A stretch of DNA of 63,222 nucleotides. Origin: Paludibacteraceae bacterium (GTDB lineage Bacteria > Bacteroidota > Bacteroidia > Bacteroidales > Paludibacteraceae). The notes beneath the pieces were generated by a model. That model was not told the DNA's origin and made no database searches. It worked only from the letters and a program-made list of their open reading frames with translations. The position numbers and the translations under genes are program-made. The stretch is taken from NCBI GenBank assembly GCA_024399575.1, contig JAKSNT010000002.1, positions 1 to 63,222 on the forward strand. The letters run 5' to 3'. Below are positions 35,124-43,137 of the stretch, in pieces; within the stretch, counting starts at the first letter, position 1, and the number at the start of each line of letters is the position of its first letter.

Positions 35124-35318
35124 AAATATTTTGACTGAAAATATCACCCTATCGTTTGCAACTCCACCTTCAATGTAGTCATATTCATTCCATGGCCTTT
35201 TACCATTGCGGCTATCCACAATAAAATCAAGTCCTTCACCATCCATAGCTCCGGAAAGGGAACTTTCAGGTTTTACCATTGCCGTATTGTTAAAAATCCA
35301 TAAAAATAATACCCTTGT
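35124..35318 (-). pseudogene. DUF3990 gene fragment
   Basis: The minus-strand frame reads LFLWIFNNTAMVKPESSLSG, then EGLDFIVDSRNGK and YDYIEGGVANDRVI, which resembles the conserved middle of DUF3990 proteins (a WLDF(V/I)-x-NR motif and a GxVANDRV motif). The N-terminal HGS-type start and the usual 60 residues after the ANDRV motif are absent, so this is a remnant. The family call rests on motif memory. Confidence 0.5.
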
Positions 35319-35420
35319 CAAATTGCCGCAAAACATCTGTGTGGCGTCAAAAACATCTTCGAAATACAAATGCGATAACCAAGATATACCCAGAAAAGTT
35401 CCACGATACTCCCATAAAAA

Positions 35421-35464
35421 ATGGGAGGTAGATGGGAGGTGGATGGGAGGTAGATGGGAGGTGC
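35421..35464. repeat. 11-bp tandem repeat, four copies
   Basis: ATGGGAGGTRG-type units begin at 35421, 35432, 35443 and 35454. The first unit can also pair with ACTCCCAT at 35408-35415. It lies in a stretch without genes (35110-36006). Copy-number change by slippage is likely. Confidence 0.7.
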
Positions 35465-35581
35465 GATTACATGACGATGCTTAATGTGTGGTTTCCTGAT
35501 TTTGGTTGACTATTCTGTTTTTATTACTGATGTCAGTTGACAAAAATTAACATTATTTCTATTATAGGTTGACGATATGTT

Positions 35582-35670
35582 TCACGCAGAATACGCAGAA
35601 TACGCAGAATACGCAGAATACGCAGAAACCGCAGAAAAAAATTCACCATAATTCTGCGTATTCTGCGTGA
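35582..35670. repeat. 9-bp tandem repeat (ACGCAGAAT) facing its own inverted copy
   Basis: Four exact ACGCAGAAT units (35584-35619) plus two diverged ones. A 20-bp perfect inverted arm lies at 35651-35670, pairing with 35582-35601 to make a long hairpin with a loop of about 49 bases. Confidence 0.75.
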
Positions 35671-35873
35671 GATAAAAAAAGATAAATTCCCACTGGTTTA
35701 GGTCTGCTGACTCACAAAAAGTAGGAATAAGGAGTAGAAAAAAAACGGAAGATAGGCCTGTAATGATTAAGGTTTTGACAGAAAATGCGCTTCGTTATAT
35801 ATTGAATATCAATATATTAAAATATAGAGGCAAAATATTGCAATAAAACAAGTCTAATTTGAAAAAAAAGTTG

Positions 35874-35881
35874 TAACTTTG
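35874..35881 (+). promoter_or_regulatory. Promoter (-7 box) of the small lipoprotein gene
   Basis: TAACTTTG preceded by an A-tract. It is followed by a leader of about 120 bases before the ATG at 36007. Confidence 0.6.
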
Positions 35882-35925
35882 CACTCGAATTATAATTGGA
35901 GCCAAAAACAAGACTCTGGCATCTC

Positions 35926-35984
35926 GCAAACCAGATAACGGTTCTGCTGGTTTGTGCTGTGATGGATATTGAATAGATAGAACC
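35926..35984 (+). ncRNA. Candidate pseudoknotted leader RNA
   Basis: CAAACCAG (35927-35934) pairs with CTGGTTTG (35947-35954). The 12-base loop carries GGTTCT (35940-35945), which can pair with AGAACC at 35979-35984 downstream, an H-type pseudoknot or a mutually exclusive pair. It lies in the leader of the 66-residue gene. No known riboswitch class is assigned. Confidence 0.4.
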
Positions 35985-36006
35985 TGCCTAAAATTTTAAT
36001 ACTGAC

Positions 36007-36207
36007 ATGAACGTAAAATCAGTTGCAAAAGGTGTTATTGGAATTCTTTTCGCTATTTTTATGCTGGCGGGAATGATTATGTGCAACAGGCCTGTTACCC
36101 AGCCGACAAAGTCTGGTCCAATAAATACCAACCAGATTGACACACCAGACAATCTTATTCCACCGAAGGACACCGACGGAGCAAATCAAAATCGCTGGGG
36201 ACTTTGA
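36007..36207 (+). CDS. Small predicted lipoprotein or secreted peptide
   Basis: A 66-residue protein with a hydrophobic N-terminus (GVIGILFAIFMLAGMIMC), a possible lipobox ending at Cys26 (GMIMC), then a short polar, Pro/Asp/Asn-rich tail. It has a good promoter, a long leader and a strong terminator at 36257-36303, supporting a real transcription unit. I do not recognise a family. The tail is too short for a folded domain. Confidence 0.55.
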   Translation: MNVKSVAKGVIGILFAIFMLAGMIMCNRPVTQPTKSGPINTNQIDTPDNLIPPKDTDGANQNRWGL

Positions 36208-36256
36208 CCTTGAAACGGGGAGAATCAAGTTCTTCATTGAGGTAATCAGGAAGCAT

Positions 36257-36303
36257 AACTCGATTCCCATCTTTTTTGAAACAGATGGGAATTGAGTTTT
36301 TTT
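36257..36303 (+). terminator. Terminator after the small lipoprotein gene
   Basis: A 16-bp stem (AACTCGATTCCCATCT 36257-36272 with AGATGGGAATTGAGTT 36283-36298, one G-T pair) followed by a run of Ts. Confidence 0.75.
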
Positions 36304-36415
36304 GCAAAATCACGAAAACTCCATGCCCCCAGTGTGACATCCAAATGAATTTGGCTTCTGCTCTCGTTAGCGCGAGCTTTGAGGTGCGAATGTCGTGCAA
36401 AATATTTATGCTGTA

Positions 36416-36437
36416 GAGATGTGGCATGCCGCGTCTC
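36416..36437. repeat. Hairpin of the AGAGACGC family
   Basis: GAGATGTGGCA (36416-36426) pairs with TGCCGCGTCTC (36427-36437) through GC-rich and wobble pairs. Same family as 10969-10992 and 17120-17145. It is 40 bases upstream of the lipoprotein gene at 36477. Confidence 0.5.
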
Positions 36438-36476
36438 CATAATGAAAACGTTCATAACATATAAAAACAAACAGAT

Positions 36477-37271
36477 ATGAAAAACATTAGATTTGCCGTG
36501 TTGGCAATGTTGGTGGCAGTCGCTATGACAGGCTGCAAGGATTCGAATATCGAAAAGACAATCCTTTCGGTGACAGAAGTTACCGAAAACTCCATTTCAG
36601 GAAAGTGTGCCTATACGCCTAAACGGAAGAATGATAATGGCTACATCATTTTCCTCTGCCGTACTGATAATCTGTCAGATGTGATGCGTGAAGCTATGGT
36701 CGAGGCTTACAGTATGTATGAGCCTCTGCACGAAAGCCAGTCGTTCACCTTCGACTCGCTTGCAGCCGACAGGACATACTACATCGTGGCTGTGACGTAC
36801 AGCAAGGAGAAGGGTGAAGTGATTCTCGGGGACATTAAGACTTTAGCCCAGCGTACCATGGCAAGCAACGACGAACGCGTGACATATAAGGTAACCCCCA
36901 AAGATATTACGTTGACGTTGACGATTGACGACAATGGTTATGCTGTTGACTTATATGACGTGATTGAAGACCCATCACCGTCTGATTTGCATGTCGTTCT
37001 GAATGAACCTACAGTGGTGGATACTGTCGAAGGAACGAACTGCTATAAGGATGGCAAGATAGTATGCACTTTAGATCGAAACCCTGAACTGCAAAGGGGC
37101 AATAAGATAAAATCCTATGCTTACGTATCTACAGGGAACGAGAGTGAGTATAAGAAATACGAGGTAGAGTCGAAGCTGATCCAAAAAACAAAATATACAA
37201 ATGGTAAGGCGGATGATTTAATATTAAGATTATTGCATAGTGATAACATCGGAAAACTTGCAAAGCAGTGA
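36477..37271 (+). CDS. Lipoprotein, uncharacterised
   Basis: A 264-residue predicted lipoprotein (signal ending VAMTGC, Cys20). The mature part is mostly beta strands with Asp/Tyr-rich turns; the segment DSLAADRTYYIVAVTY reads like a fibronectin type III end strand. No catalytic motif is seen. Neither neighbour suggests a role. A promoter is not obvious upstream. A terminator follows at 37299-37338. Confidence 0.75.
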   Translation: MKNIRFAVLAMLVAVAMTGCKDSNIEKTILSVTEVTENSISGKCAYTPKRKNDNGYIIFLCRTDNLSDVMREAMVEAYSMYEPLHESQSFTFDSLAADRTYYIVAVTYSKEKGEVILGDIKTLAQRTMASNDERVTYKVTPKDITLTLTIDDNGYAVDLYDVIEDPSPSDLHVVLNEPTVVDTVEGTNCYKDGKIVCTLDRNPELQRGNKIKSYAYVSTGNESEYKKYEVESKLIQKTKYTNGKADDLILRLLHSDNIGKLAKQ

Positions 37272-37298
37272 CCTACCATCACTTTTCACACAAGAATA

Positions 37299-37338
37299 AA
37301 AAGGCAGCCGGTCAGTGAAAAACAACCTGCTGCCTTTT
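37299..37338 (+). terminator. Terminator after the lipoprotein gene
   Basis: AAAAGGCAGC (37299-37308) pairs with GCTGCCTTTT (37329-37338). Confidence 0.7.
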
Positions 37339-37345
37339 ACGTTTA

Positions 37346-37375
37346 TTTGCTAATCAAAATATTATCGTACCTTTG
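37346..37375 (+). promoter_or_regulatory. Promoter of the TIGR04076 gene
   Basis: TTTG (37346-37349), 18 bases, TACCTTTG (37368-37375). Confidence 0.7.
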
Positions 37376-37404
37376 AAGCGAGAAAAAGACAATAACACAA
37401 CGAT

Positions 37405-37707
37405 ATGAAAAAAGTAAAAATAACAGCATTGCGCAAGACTGAATACCACGACCTTATGGTTGAATACGAGAATCCCATAGAGCATACGTGCGACATTGCG
37501 GAGGGCATGTCGTGGATAAGCGAAAACGGAGAGAAACCTGAAGGGTTATGTCCAGAAGCATGGAAGATAATGAGGGAGTTTGTCGTAAATCTCGCAAACG
37601 GAAAGGGCAATTTCTTCGACGGATGGATGAGGAACCCGGACAGTGCCATGATCAGCTGCAACGACGGTTTCAGACCTGTGTCATTCTATATCGAAGCAAT
37701 CAAGTGA
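37405..37707 (+). CDS. TIGR04076 family protein
   Basis: A 100-residue cytoplasmic protein with the pattern of the TIGR04076 family: MKKVKITALRK start, conserved CDIAEGM, CPEAW, a central helix and a final FRPVSFYIEAIK, with cysteines in the GLCPEAW and ISCNDGFRPV motifs. The family has no proven function; the conserved cysteines may bind metal. Own promoter; no clear operon partner. Confidence 0.8.
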   Translation: MKKVKITALRKTEYHDLMVEYENPIEHTCDIAEGMSWISENGEKPEGLCPEAWKIMREFVVNLANGKGNFFDGWMRNPDSAMISCNDGFRPVSFYIEAIK

Positions 37708-37761
37708 GCCTAAGACTTAAAAAAAACGGTCAGTTTATAGGTTTATGTCAGAAAAAATCCG

Positions 37762-37769
37762 TAACTTTG
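37762..37769 (+). promoter_or_regulatory. Promoter (-7 box) of the GSCFA operon
   Basis: TAACTTTG at the end of a GTCAGAAAAAA module like those at 161-171 and 33634-33644. A degraded copy lies at 32055-32080. Confidence 0.65.
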
Positions 37770-37796
37770 CAGCCGTAAATCGCCAATGCTATTTAT

Positions 37797-38747
37797 ATGG
37801 AATTCAGGACTGAGGTCAAAGTAAGCAGAAGAGGGGGAATGGAACACGACAGCGGAGTGATGCTCGTAGGGTCGTGCTTCACCGAAAGAATTGGCGAGAG
37901 GCTGGAAAGACTGATGTTCAGAACTTTCATGAACCCTACAGGAATAACATACAACCCCATTTCCATAGCGAGGGCCCTCGAAAGGACAATTGACGGAACA
38001 CCTTACGACGAACGGGAATTGGAAGAGAGAGACGGAAAATGGTTTTCGAAAGAACACCATGGAATGTTCGACACAGCAGACAGAAACGAGACTCTCCGAT
38101 TGATGAACGAGAGACTCGCCGAGGCTGCAAAGTTCTGGAAAACCTGCCAAAACGTGGTGGTCACGATGGGGTCGTCAGTGGTATATGAACGAGGTGGCGA
38201 GATTTACAACAACTGCCACAAACTGCCAGGCCGTGAGTTCAGCATGAGACGGCTGACGGCAGATGAAATAGTCGAGTCATGGGAAAGGATTTTGCCTCGG
38301 ATGGAGGGGCGGAGAGTCATAATGACCGTCTCGCCAGTCAGATACAAAGGCGATGAGGCTATAAGCAACTCGCTGAACAAAGGAACGTTGCTCATAGCTG
38401 TCGATAGACTGAGGCAGAAATTCGGTTTTGTTGAATATTTCCCCGCCTACGAGATAATGATGGACGAACTGAGGGACTACAGATTCTATGCCGAGGATAT
38501 GATTCATCCTTCGCAACTGGCGGCAGAGGTGATTTTCGAAAAATTCGGCGAGACCTATTTCACAGAACATGCTCAAAAGGCAAACCGCGAAATCGCAAAA
38601 CTTAAGCTGATGGAGGAACACCGCCCCATGCATCCCGAAAGCACTGAATACGAAAAATTCAAATTGAAACTATATGAACAGAAAAAAATTGTTGACAGCC
38701 TTCTTGGTCGCAGTGATGGCGGCAACGACAATGGCGCAAAACAGTGA
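37797..38747 (+). CDS. GSCFA family protein
   Basis: A 316-residue protein of the GSCFA family, with the name-giving motif as GSCFTERIGERL at about 25-36 and the conserved TGITYNPISIARAL. The family resembles SGNH/GDSL hydrolases, with Ser26 a possible nucleophile and a late DMIHPSQLA motif holding a candidate Asp and His. There is no signal peptide. Its substrate is unknown. Its 3' end overlaps the peptidase gene by 74 bases. A truncated duplicate of its 5' end sits at 32071. Confidence 0.85.
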   Translation: MEFRTEVKVSRRGGMEHDSGVMLVGSCFTERIGERLERLMFRTFMNPTGITYNPISIARALERTIDGTPYDERELEERDGKWFSKEHHGMFDTADRNETLRLMNERLAEAAKFWKTCQNVVVTMGSSVVYERGGEIYNNCHKLPGREFSMRRLTADEIVESWERILPRMEGRRVIMTVSPVRYKGDEAISNSLNKGTLLIAVDRLRQKFGFVEYFPAYEIMMDELRDYRFYAEDMIHPSQLAAEVIFEKFGETYFTEHAQKANREIAKLKLMEEHRPMHPESTEYEKFKLKLYEQKKIVDSLLGRSDGGNDNGAKQ

Positions 38748-40044
38748 TGGTGCCATAACGGCAGACATGTTAGGAAGACTTGAGAAAAGCTACGGAAACA
38801 CAGCTGGCGACAAAGCCATCCGTAATGCCCTCGGGCAGATGGACCTCAACAAATTGGCTCTCAGTCAGGAGAACCTCGGGGAATTCGACAAGGAGTTCTC
38901 GACTGAGGTGAAATCAAAAGGAATAACCGACCAGAAGAAATCGGGCAGGTGCTGGCTGTTCTCAGGACTGAACGTGCTCAGGGCAAAGGCAATAGCAAAA
39001 CATGGGATGAGCAGGTTCCAGTTCTCGCAGAACTACCTCTTCTTCTACGACCAGTTGGAGAAATCGAACCTGTTCCTGCAGATGGTGATTGACACAAAGG
39101 GCGAGGAATTGACATCGCAGTCAGTCGATTGGCTGTTCCAGAACCCTGTCACTGACGGAGGAACATTCACCGGTGTCGCTGACCTCGTAAACAAGTACGG
39201 ACTGGTGCCTTCAGAAGCTATGCGCGAAACCTTTGCCGCAAACAACACCAACCGCATGGCAATGCTGCTCAAGATGAAACTGCGCCAGGGAGGAATACAG
39301 ATAAGAGAGATGGCTGAGAAAAAAGCATCTAAGGCACAACTGGCGGCAAAGAAGGAGGAGGTGCTGAAGGACATCTACAGAATCCTCGCACTGAATCTCG
39401 GCATTCCACCTAAAGAATTCACATACAACGGGAAGAAATACACCCCTATGGAATTTGCAGAAGAGTATGGCGACAAGGAGACCTGCAACGACTACATAAT
39501 GCTGATGAACGACCCTTCGCGACCTTACTACAAATGCTACGAGATAGACCGTGACCGCCATACATACGAAGGACACAATTGGCTGTATGTCAATCTGCCT
39601 ATCGAAGACATCAAGGAGATGGCAAAGGCTTCGCTTAAGGATTCGACAGCAATGTATTTCTCGTGCGACGTAGGGAAATATCTCAATTCCGAAACTGGGT
39701 TGCTGGACGTGAACAACTATGATTACGAGTCGCTCATGGGGATGTCGTTCGCCATGACAAAGAAGCAGAGAGTGGAATCTCACGCATCAGGTTCGTCGCA
39801 TGCTATGACACTGGTTGCTGTGGACGAGAAAGAGGGAAAGACTATAAAATGGAAAGTCGAGAACTCGTGGGGCGAGTCGGCAGGTTGCAAGGGCTTCCTG
39901 ATTATGACCGACGAATGGTTCGATGAGTACATGTTCCGACTGGTGGTGAACAGAAAGTACGCCACAGAAAGAGCTCTTGAGGTACTGAAGACAAAACCTG
40001 TAAAATTGCCAGCCTGGGATCCTATGTTTGCAGAAGATTTATAA
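38674..40044 (+). CDS. Exported C1 family cysteine peptidase (PepC/bleomycin hydrolase-like)
   Basis: A 456-residue papain-fold aminopeptidase with an N-terminal signal peptide (about 1-21, ending TTMAQ). The catalytic Cys is C93 in KKSGRCWLFSG; the His is H376 in SSHAMTLVAVD; the Asn is N397 in ENSWGE. Cytosolic PepC lacks a signal; exported forms are common in Bacteroidota and probably trim peptides in the periplasm. The start lies inside the GSCFA gene, so the two are translationally linked. Confidence 0.9.
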   Translation: MNRKKLLTAFLVAVMAATTMAQNSDGAITADMLGRLEKSYGNTAGDKAIRNALGQMDLNKLALSQENLGEFDKEFSTEVKSKGITDQKKSGRCWLFSGLNVLRAKAIAKHGMSRFQFSQNYLFFYDQLEKSNLFLQMVIDTKGEELTSQSVDWLFQNPVTDGGTFTGVADLVNKYGLVPSEAMRETFAANNTNRMAMLLKMKLRQGGIQIREMAEKKASKAQLAAKKEEVLKDIYRILALNLGIPPKEFTYNGKKYTPMEFAEEYGDKETCNDYIMLMNDPSRPYYKCYEIDRDRHTYEGHNWLYVNLPIEDIKEMAKASLKDSTAMYFSCDVGKYLNSETGLLDVNNYDYESLMGMSFAMTKKQRVESHASGSSHAMTLVAVDEKEGKTIKWKVENSWGESAGCKGFLIMTDEWFDEYMFRLVVNRKYATERALEVLKTKPVKLPAWDPMFAEDL

Positions 40045-40055
40045 ACCGTACGACT

Positions 40056-41360
40056 ATGAGAAAGACAATATTGTTTCTATTCGGGATAATGCTGGCAGGA
40101 ATCATGTCAGGAGAGAACGTTATTGAAGTGAAGGGGGTGAGATACGAGTTGAATAACGGAAATGCGAAGGTGATACACAGCGAGAATGCAAAAGGCGTCA
40201 TTGACATACCTGATATGTTGACGTATGCTAAAGAGAAGTACGAAGTGACGGAAATCGGTGATTCGGCATTTTTCGACTGCTCGTACGTCACTGATGTCAA
40301 ATTCGGACAAAACATACGGAAGATAGGCGATTTTGCATTCACAAACACGTCAATCACCCGCAATATTTATACGAAGACAGATTTTGCATATCTGAATGTC
40401 GGATATGAAGGAGCGTTCAAAGTGCCTAACGGCATTCGGAGAATCTGCGGCGGTGCATTCTTGGGATGTGGCGACATGACAAAAGTGGTACTGCCGAAAA
40501 GCGTTACCGAAATCGGGAAACACGCATTCTTAGGTAGCGGAATAACCGAGCCTGTATTTACAGAGAAGGTTTTCGCATATATGCCTTATACATTCAAGGG
40601 TGCCTATGAGATTCCAGCAGGAATCGAGGAAATAGCCGAATATGCATTCTACGGCTGCGACGAACTGACAAGAATCAAAATACCAGAATCAGTCGGCAAA
40701 ATAGAAGAAAAGGCATTCTACCAGTGTCTCGCACTTGACTCTGTGAAAATACCATCTGGCTGCACCGAGATTGAGGACTACGCTTTCTATGAATGCAAGG
40801 GAATGACTCACATTACATTACACGACGGAATAAAAAGCATTGGCGAATATGCCTTTGCCGGATGTGCCACATTGATAAAAATCAATCTGCCAAGGAATCT
40901 GAAGGAAATCGAAAGTCATGCATTCTACGATTGCAGATGGCTGTCGCCAGAACTCGACTTCAGCAAGACGGCTATAGAGGAAATCGGAGAATACGCATTC
41001 TGGGGCTGCATAGCCCTTCAGAAGGTCAATCTTGGCAATGTCAAGGAGATAGGCAACAGTGCATTCGAACAGTGCAACAGCCTCACGGAACTGAAGGGAG
41101 GAGAAAAAGCCGAGAAAATAGGTGGCAGGATAATTGAGAAGACAATGCTCACCAGCGGTCCTACGATAATTGGCAGGTTTTTCGTCAGAATGCCGGAAGA
41201 CAAGACGGGAGTATATACCATACCAGACGGAGTAGAGGAGATATGCGATGATGCCTTCTTCTTCTGCACTAAACTGGAAGAGGTGATAATCCCTGCAACA
41301 GTGAAAAAGGTGAATGAAAATGCTTTCAGATACAGCAAGGCTAAAATAACAAGATTATGA
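40056..41360 (+). CDS. BspA-like leucine-rich repeat surface protein
   Basis: A 434-residue protein with a signal peptide and a ladder of LRR_5 (BspA-type) repeats of about 23 residues, each with the pattern of a small strand, GDSAFFDC-like turn and hydrophobic core (for example EIGDSAFFDCS, RICGGAFLGCG, EIAEYAFYGCD, EIGEYAFWGCI). Such proteins mediate adhesion or matrix binding in oral Bacteroidota. No C-terminal sorting domain is seen. It overlaps the next lipoprotein by four bases. Confidence 0.85.
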   Translation: MRKTILFLFGIMLAGIMSGENVIEVKGVRYELNNGNAKVIHSENAKGVIDIPDMLTYAKEKYEVTEIGDSAFFDCSYVTDVKFGQNIRKIGDFAFTNTSITRNIYTKTDFAYLNVGYEGAFKVPNGIRRICGGAFLGCGDMTKVVLPKSVTEIGKHAFLGSGITEPVFTEKVFAYMPYTFKGAYEIPAGIEEIAEYAFYGCDELTRIKIPESVGKIEEKAFYQCLALDSVKIPSGCTEIEDYAFYECKGMTHITLHDGIKSIGEYAFAGCATLIKINLPRNLKEIESHAFYDCRWLSPELDFSKTAIEEIGEYAFWGCIALQKVNLGNVKEIGNSAFEQCNSLTELKGGEKAEKIGGRIIEKTMLTSGPTIIGRFFVRMPEDKTGVYTIPDGVEEICDDAFFFCTKLEEVIIPATVKKVNENAFRYSKAKITRL

Positions 41361-41866
41361 AAAAGACATTATTAGTAGTGGCAATCCTGGCAATCATAGC
41401 AACAGGATGCAAGAAAAACGAAGGGAACAACCCTGCGAAGAAAACGGCTGACAGAAGTGAATATGTTGGAAAGTACAGTTACACAATCACTGGAACAGCA
41501 AAACTGAACCTCACGCTTATTGGAGAAAACGACTTTCCAATATCTATGGACGGAACAATGACTGTTTCGGAAGACCCTGAAGATCCCCAGAGAGTGGTGA
41601 TAGTCAGCAGTTATTTCGAGACATCGGGGGTGGTGACCAGCAACGGACTGGAAATAGAACCCATCATGTCAGAAGCAGCAGGCGAAGACGATTATGGCAA
41701 ATACTCGATGTCCTATACCATACTGAGCGGAGTGGCGACACTGAATGACGGTGTGCTCACTTGGGAGTCGGACATAGAAGTAGAAATGGAAATGACCATT
41801 GCGCAACAAGAGGTGAACGGAGGAGGAAAAGGTAAAGTCACATGCAGAGCAGTCAAGAATAAATAA
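41357..41866 (+). CDS. Lipoprotein, uncharacterised
   Basis: A 169-residue predicted lipoprotein (signal ending IIATGC, Cys18), followed by a beta-rich domain with a lipocalin-like or calycin-like alternation (YVGKYSYTITGTAKLNLTL, MDGTMTVSED). It is co-translated with the BspA-like gene. No known function. Confidence 0.75.
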   Translation: MKKTLLVVAILAIIATGCKKNEGNNPAKKTADRSEYVGKYSYTITGTAKLNLTLIGENDFPISMDGTMTVSEDPEDPQRVVIVSSYFETSGVVTSNGLEIEPIMSEAAGEDDYGKYSMSYTILSGVATLNDGVLTWESDIEVEMEMTIAQQEVNGGGKGKVTCRAVKNK

Positions 41867-41877
41867 GCTATTACTAT

Positions 41878-41925
41878 AAAGAGAGAGGGAATCAGCATTT
41901 TTCGCATGATTCCCTCTCTCTTTTT
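41878..41925. terminator. Bidirectional terminator between the lipoprotein gene and prs
   Basis: A perfect 17-bp stem (41878-41894 with 41907-41923) with A-rich and T-rich flanks, serving both converging genes. Confidence 0.85.
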
Positions 41926-41939
41926 AATATATGCGCAAA

Positions 41940-42872
41940 TCAAACCAGATACTGGGTTGATATTGACTCATTGTTATATACACGACGGATAGTCTCGGCA
42001 AACATGTCTGCAATCGAGAGAACCTTGACCTTTGGACAGCGGGCAGTATCGAAAGGAATAGAGTCGGTGATAATAAGCTCAGTAATCTTTGAGTTCATGA
42101 TATTATCGACAGCCTTTCCTGAGAGCACGCCATGAGAAACCATTGCACGTACTGAAGTTGCACCATTCTCAATCATGAGGTCTGCAGCCTTGCAAAGCGT
42201 ACCAGCAGTATCCGCCATATCGTCGATGATAAGCACATCTTTTCCGTTGACATCACCTATGATGCTCATGTTGGAAACAACATTTGCGCGTGCACGAGTC
42301 TTGTGGCAGAGTACAAGCGGAAGGTCGAGATGTTTTGCGTAAGTTTGAGCACGTTTCGAGCCACCAACGTCAGGCGAAGCAATGACAAGATTATGCAACT
42401 GGAGAGACTGGACGTATGGAATATAAACCGTAGAAGCATAGAGATGATCTACAGGGATATCGAAAAATCCCTGAATCTGGTCAGCATGGAGATCCATTGT
42501 GATGATACGGTCAACACCCGCTACAGAAAGCATGTCGGCAACAACTTTTGCACCAATGGAGACACGTGGTTTGTCCTTGCGATCCTGTCGAGCCCAGCCG
42601 AAATAAGGCATGACGGCTATGATTTTATAAGCCGAGGCACGTTTTGCAGCATCAATCATGAGCATGAGCTCCATGAGATTGTCGGCATTAGGAAACGTTG
42701 ACTGCACGAGAAAGACGTAGCAACCACGTACAGACTCATCGTACCAAACGGCAAATTCGCCATCAGAGAACTTCTGACAAGTACATTTTCCAAGTTCACA
42801 GCCAAGTTTGGCGCACATTTTCTCGGCGAGAGGTAGGCTGTTGGTACCTGCAAATACTTTATACGGGAACAT
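41940..42872 (-). CDS. prs: Ribose-phosphate pyrophosphokinase
   Basis: A 310-residue PRPP synthetase making the precursor of nucleotides, His and Trp. The PYFGWARQDRKDKPR, DLHADQIQGFF and DVLIIDDMADTAGTL (PRPP-binding loop) motifs are intact. The protein has normal length. Its promoter (42899-42906) is divergent from the efflux operon. Confidence 0.95.
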   Translation of the reverse strand: MFPYKVFAGTNSLPLAEKMCAKLGCELGKCTCQKFSDGEFAVWYDESVRGCYVFLVQSTFPNADNLMELMLMIDAAKRASAYKIIAVMPYFGWARQDRKDKPRVSIGAKVVADMLSVAGVDRIITMDLHADQIQGFFDIPVDHLYASTVYIPYVQSLQLHNLVIASPDVGGSKRAQTYAKHLDLPLVLCHKTRARANVVSNMSIIGDVNGKDVLIIDDMADTAGTLCKAADLMIENGATSVRAMVSHGVLSGKAVDNIMNSKITELIITDSIPFDTARCPKVKVLSIADMFAETIRRVYNNESISTQYLV

Positions 42873-42898
42873 AAATATTATGTATTGAAATTCTGTTG

Positions 42899-42906
42899 CA
42901 AAGATA
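42899..42906 (-). promoter_or_regulatory. Promoter (-7 box) of prs
   Basis: Reads TATCTTTG on the minus strand, 27 bases upstream of the prs ATG. Confidence 0.6.
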
Positions 42907-42961
42907 GGTATTTTTTTTTATATTAAGATGACGGAATGTATATTTTTTTTCACAATATAGA

Positions 42962-42995
42962 ACAGAAAACTTTTAATGGTTAAATAGTTTTCTGT
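42962..42995. promoter_or_regulatory. Palindrome in the prs-tetR intergenic region
   Basis: ACAGAAAACT (42962-42971) and AGTTTTCTGT (42986-42995) flank a partly palindromic AT-rich centre. It may be an operator or a structural element; no direct evidence decides. Confidence 0.4.
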
Positions 42996-43045
42996 AATAA
43001 ATTGATATATAGTCGTTTGGATTTTAATAAAATTTATTTATTTAT

Positions 43046-43088
43046 AACATTGAAATGTTTGTCAGGTTAAGAAATTGTTGTAACTTTG
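43046..43088 (+). promoter_or_regulatory. Efflux operon promoter with overlapping candidate TetR operator
   Basis: TTTG (43058-43061), 19 bases, TAACTTTG (43081-43088). The palindrome AACATT-GA-AATGTT (43046-43059) covers the -33 box. An autorepressing TetR operator would be expected here; this is the best candidate. Confidence 0.5.
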
Positions 43089-43137
43089 CAGCCAGAAAAA
43101 TGTGGCTATGTGCATAGCTGGAAATAGCGGTCGGGCA

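Noticed and set aside
36155..36427. Minus-strand frame of 90 codons with a coding-like stretch (GNRVMLPDYLNEELDSPRF)
   Set aside because: It crosses the strong terminator at 36257-36303 and the end of the small lipoprotein gene, has no promoter, and matches no family I know.
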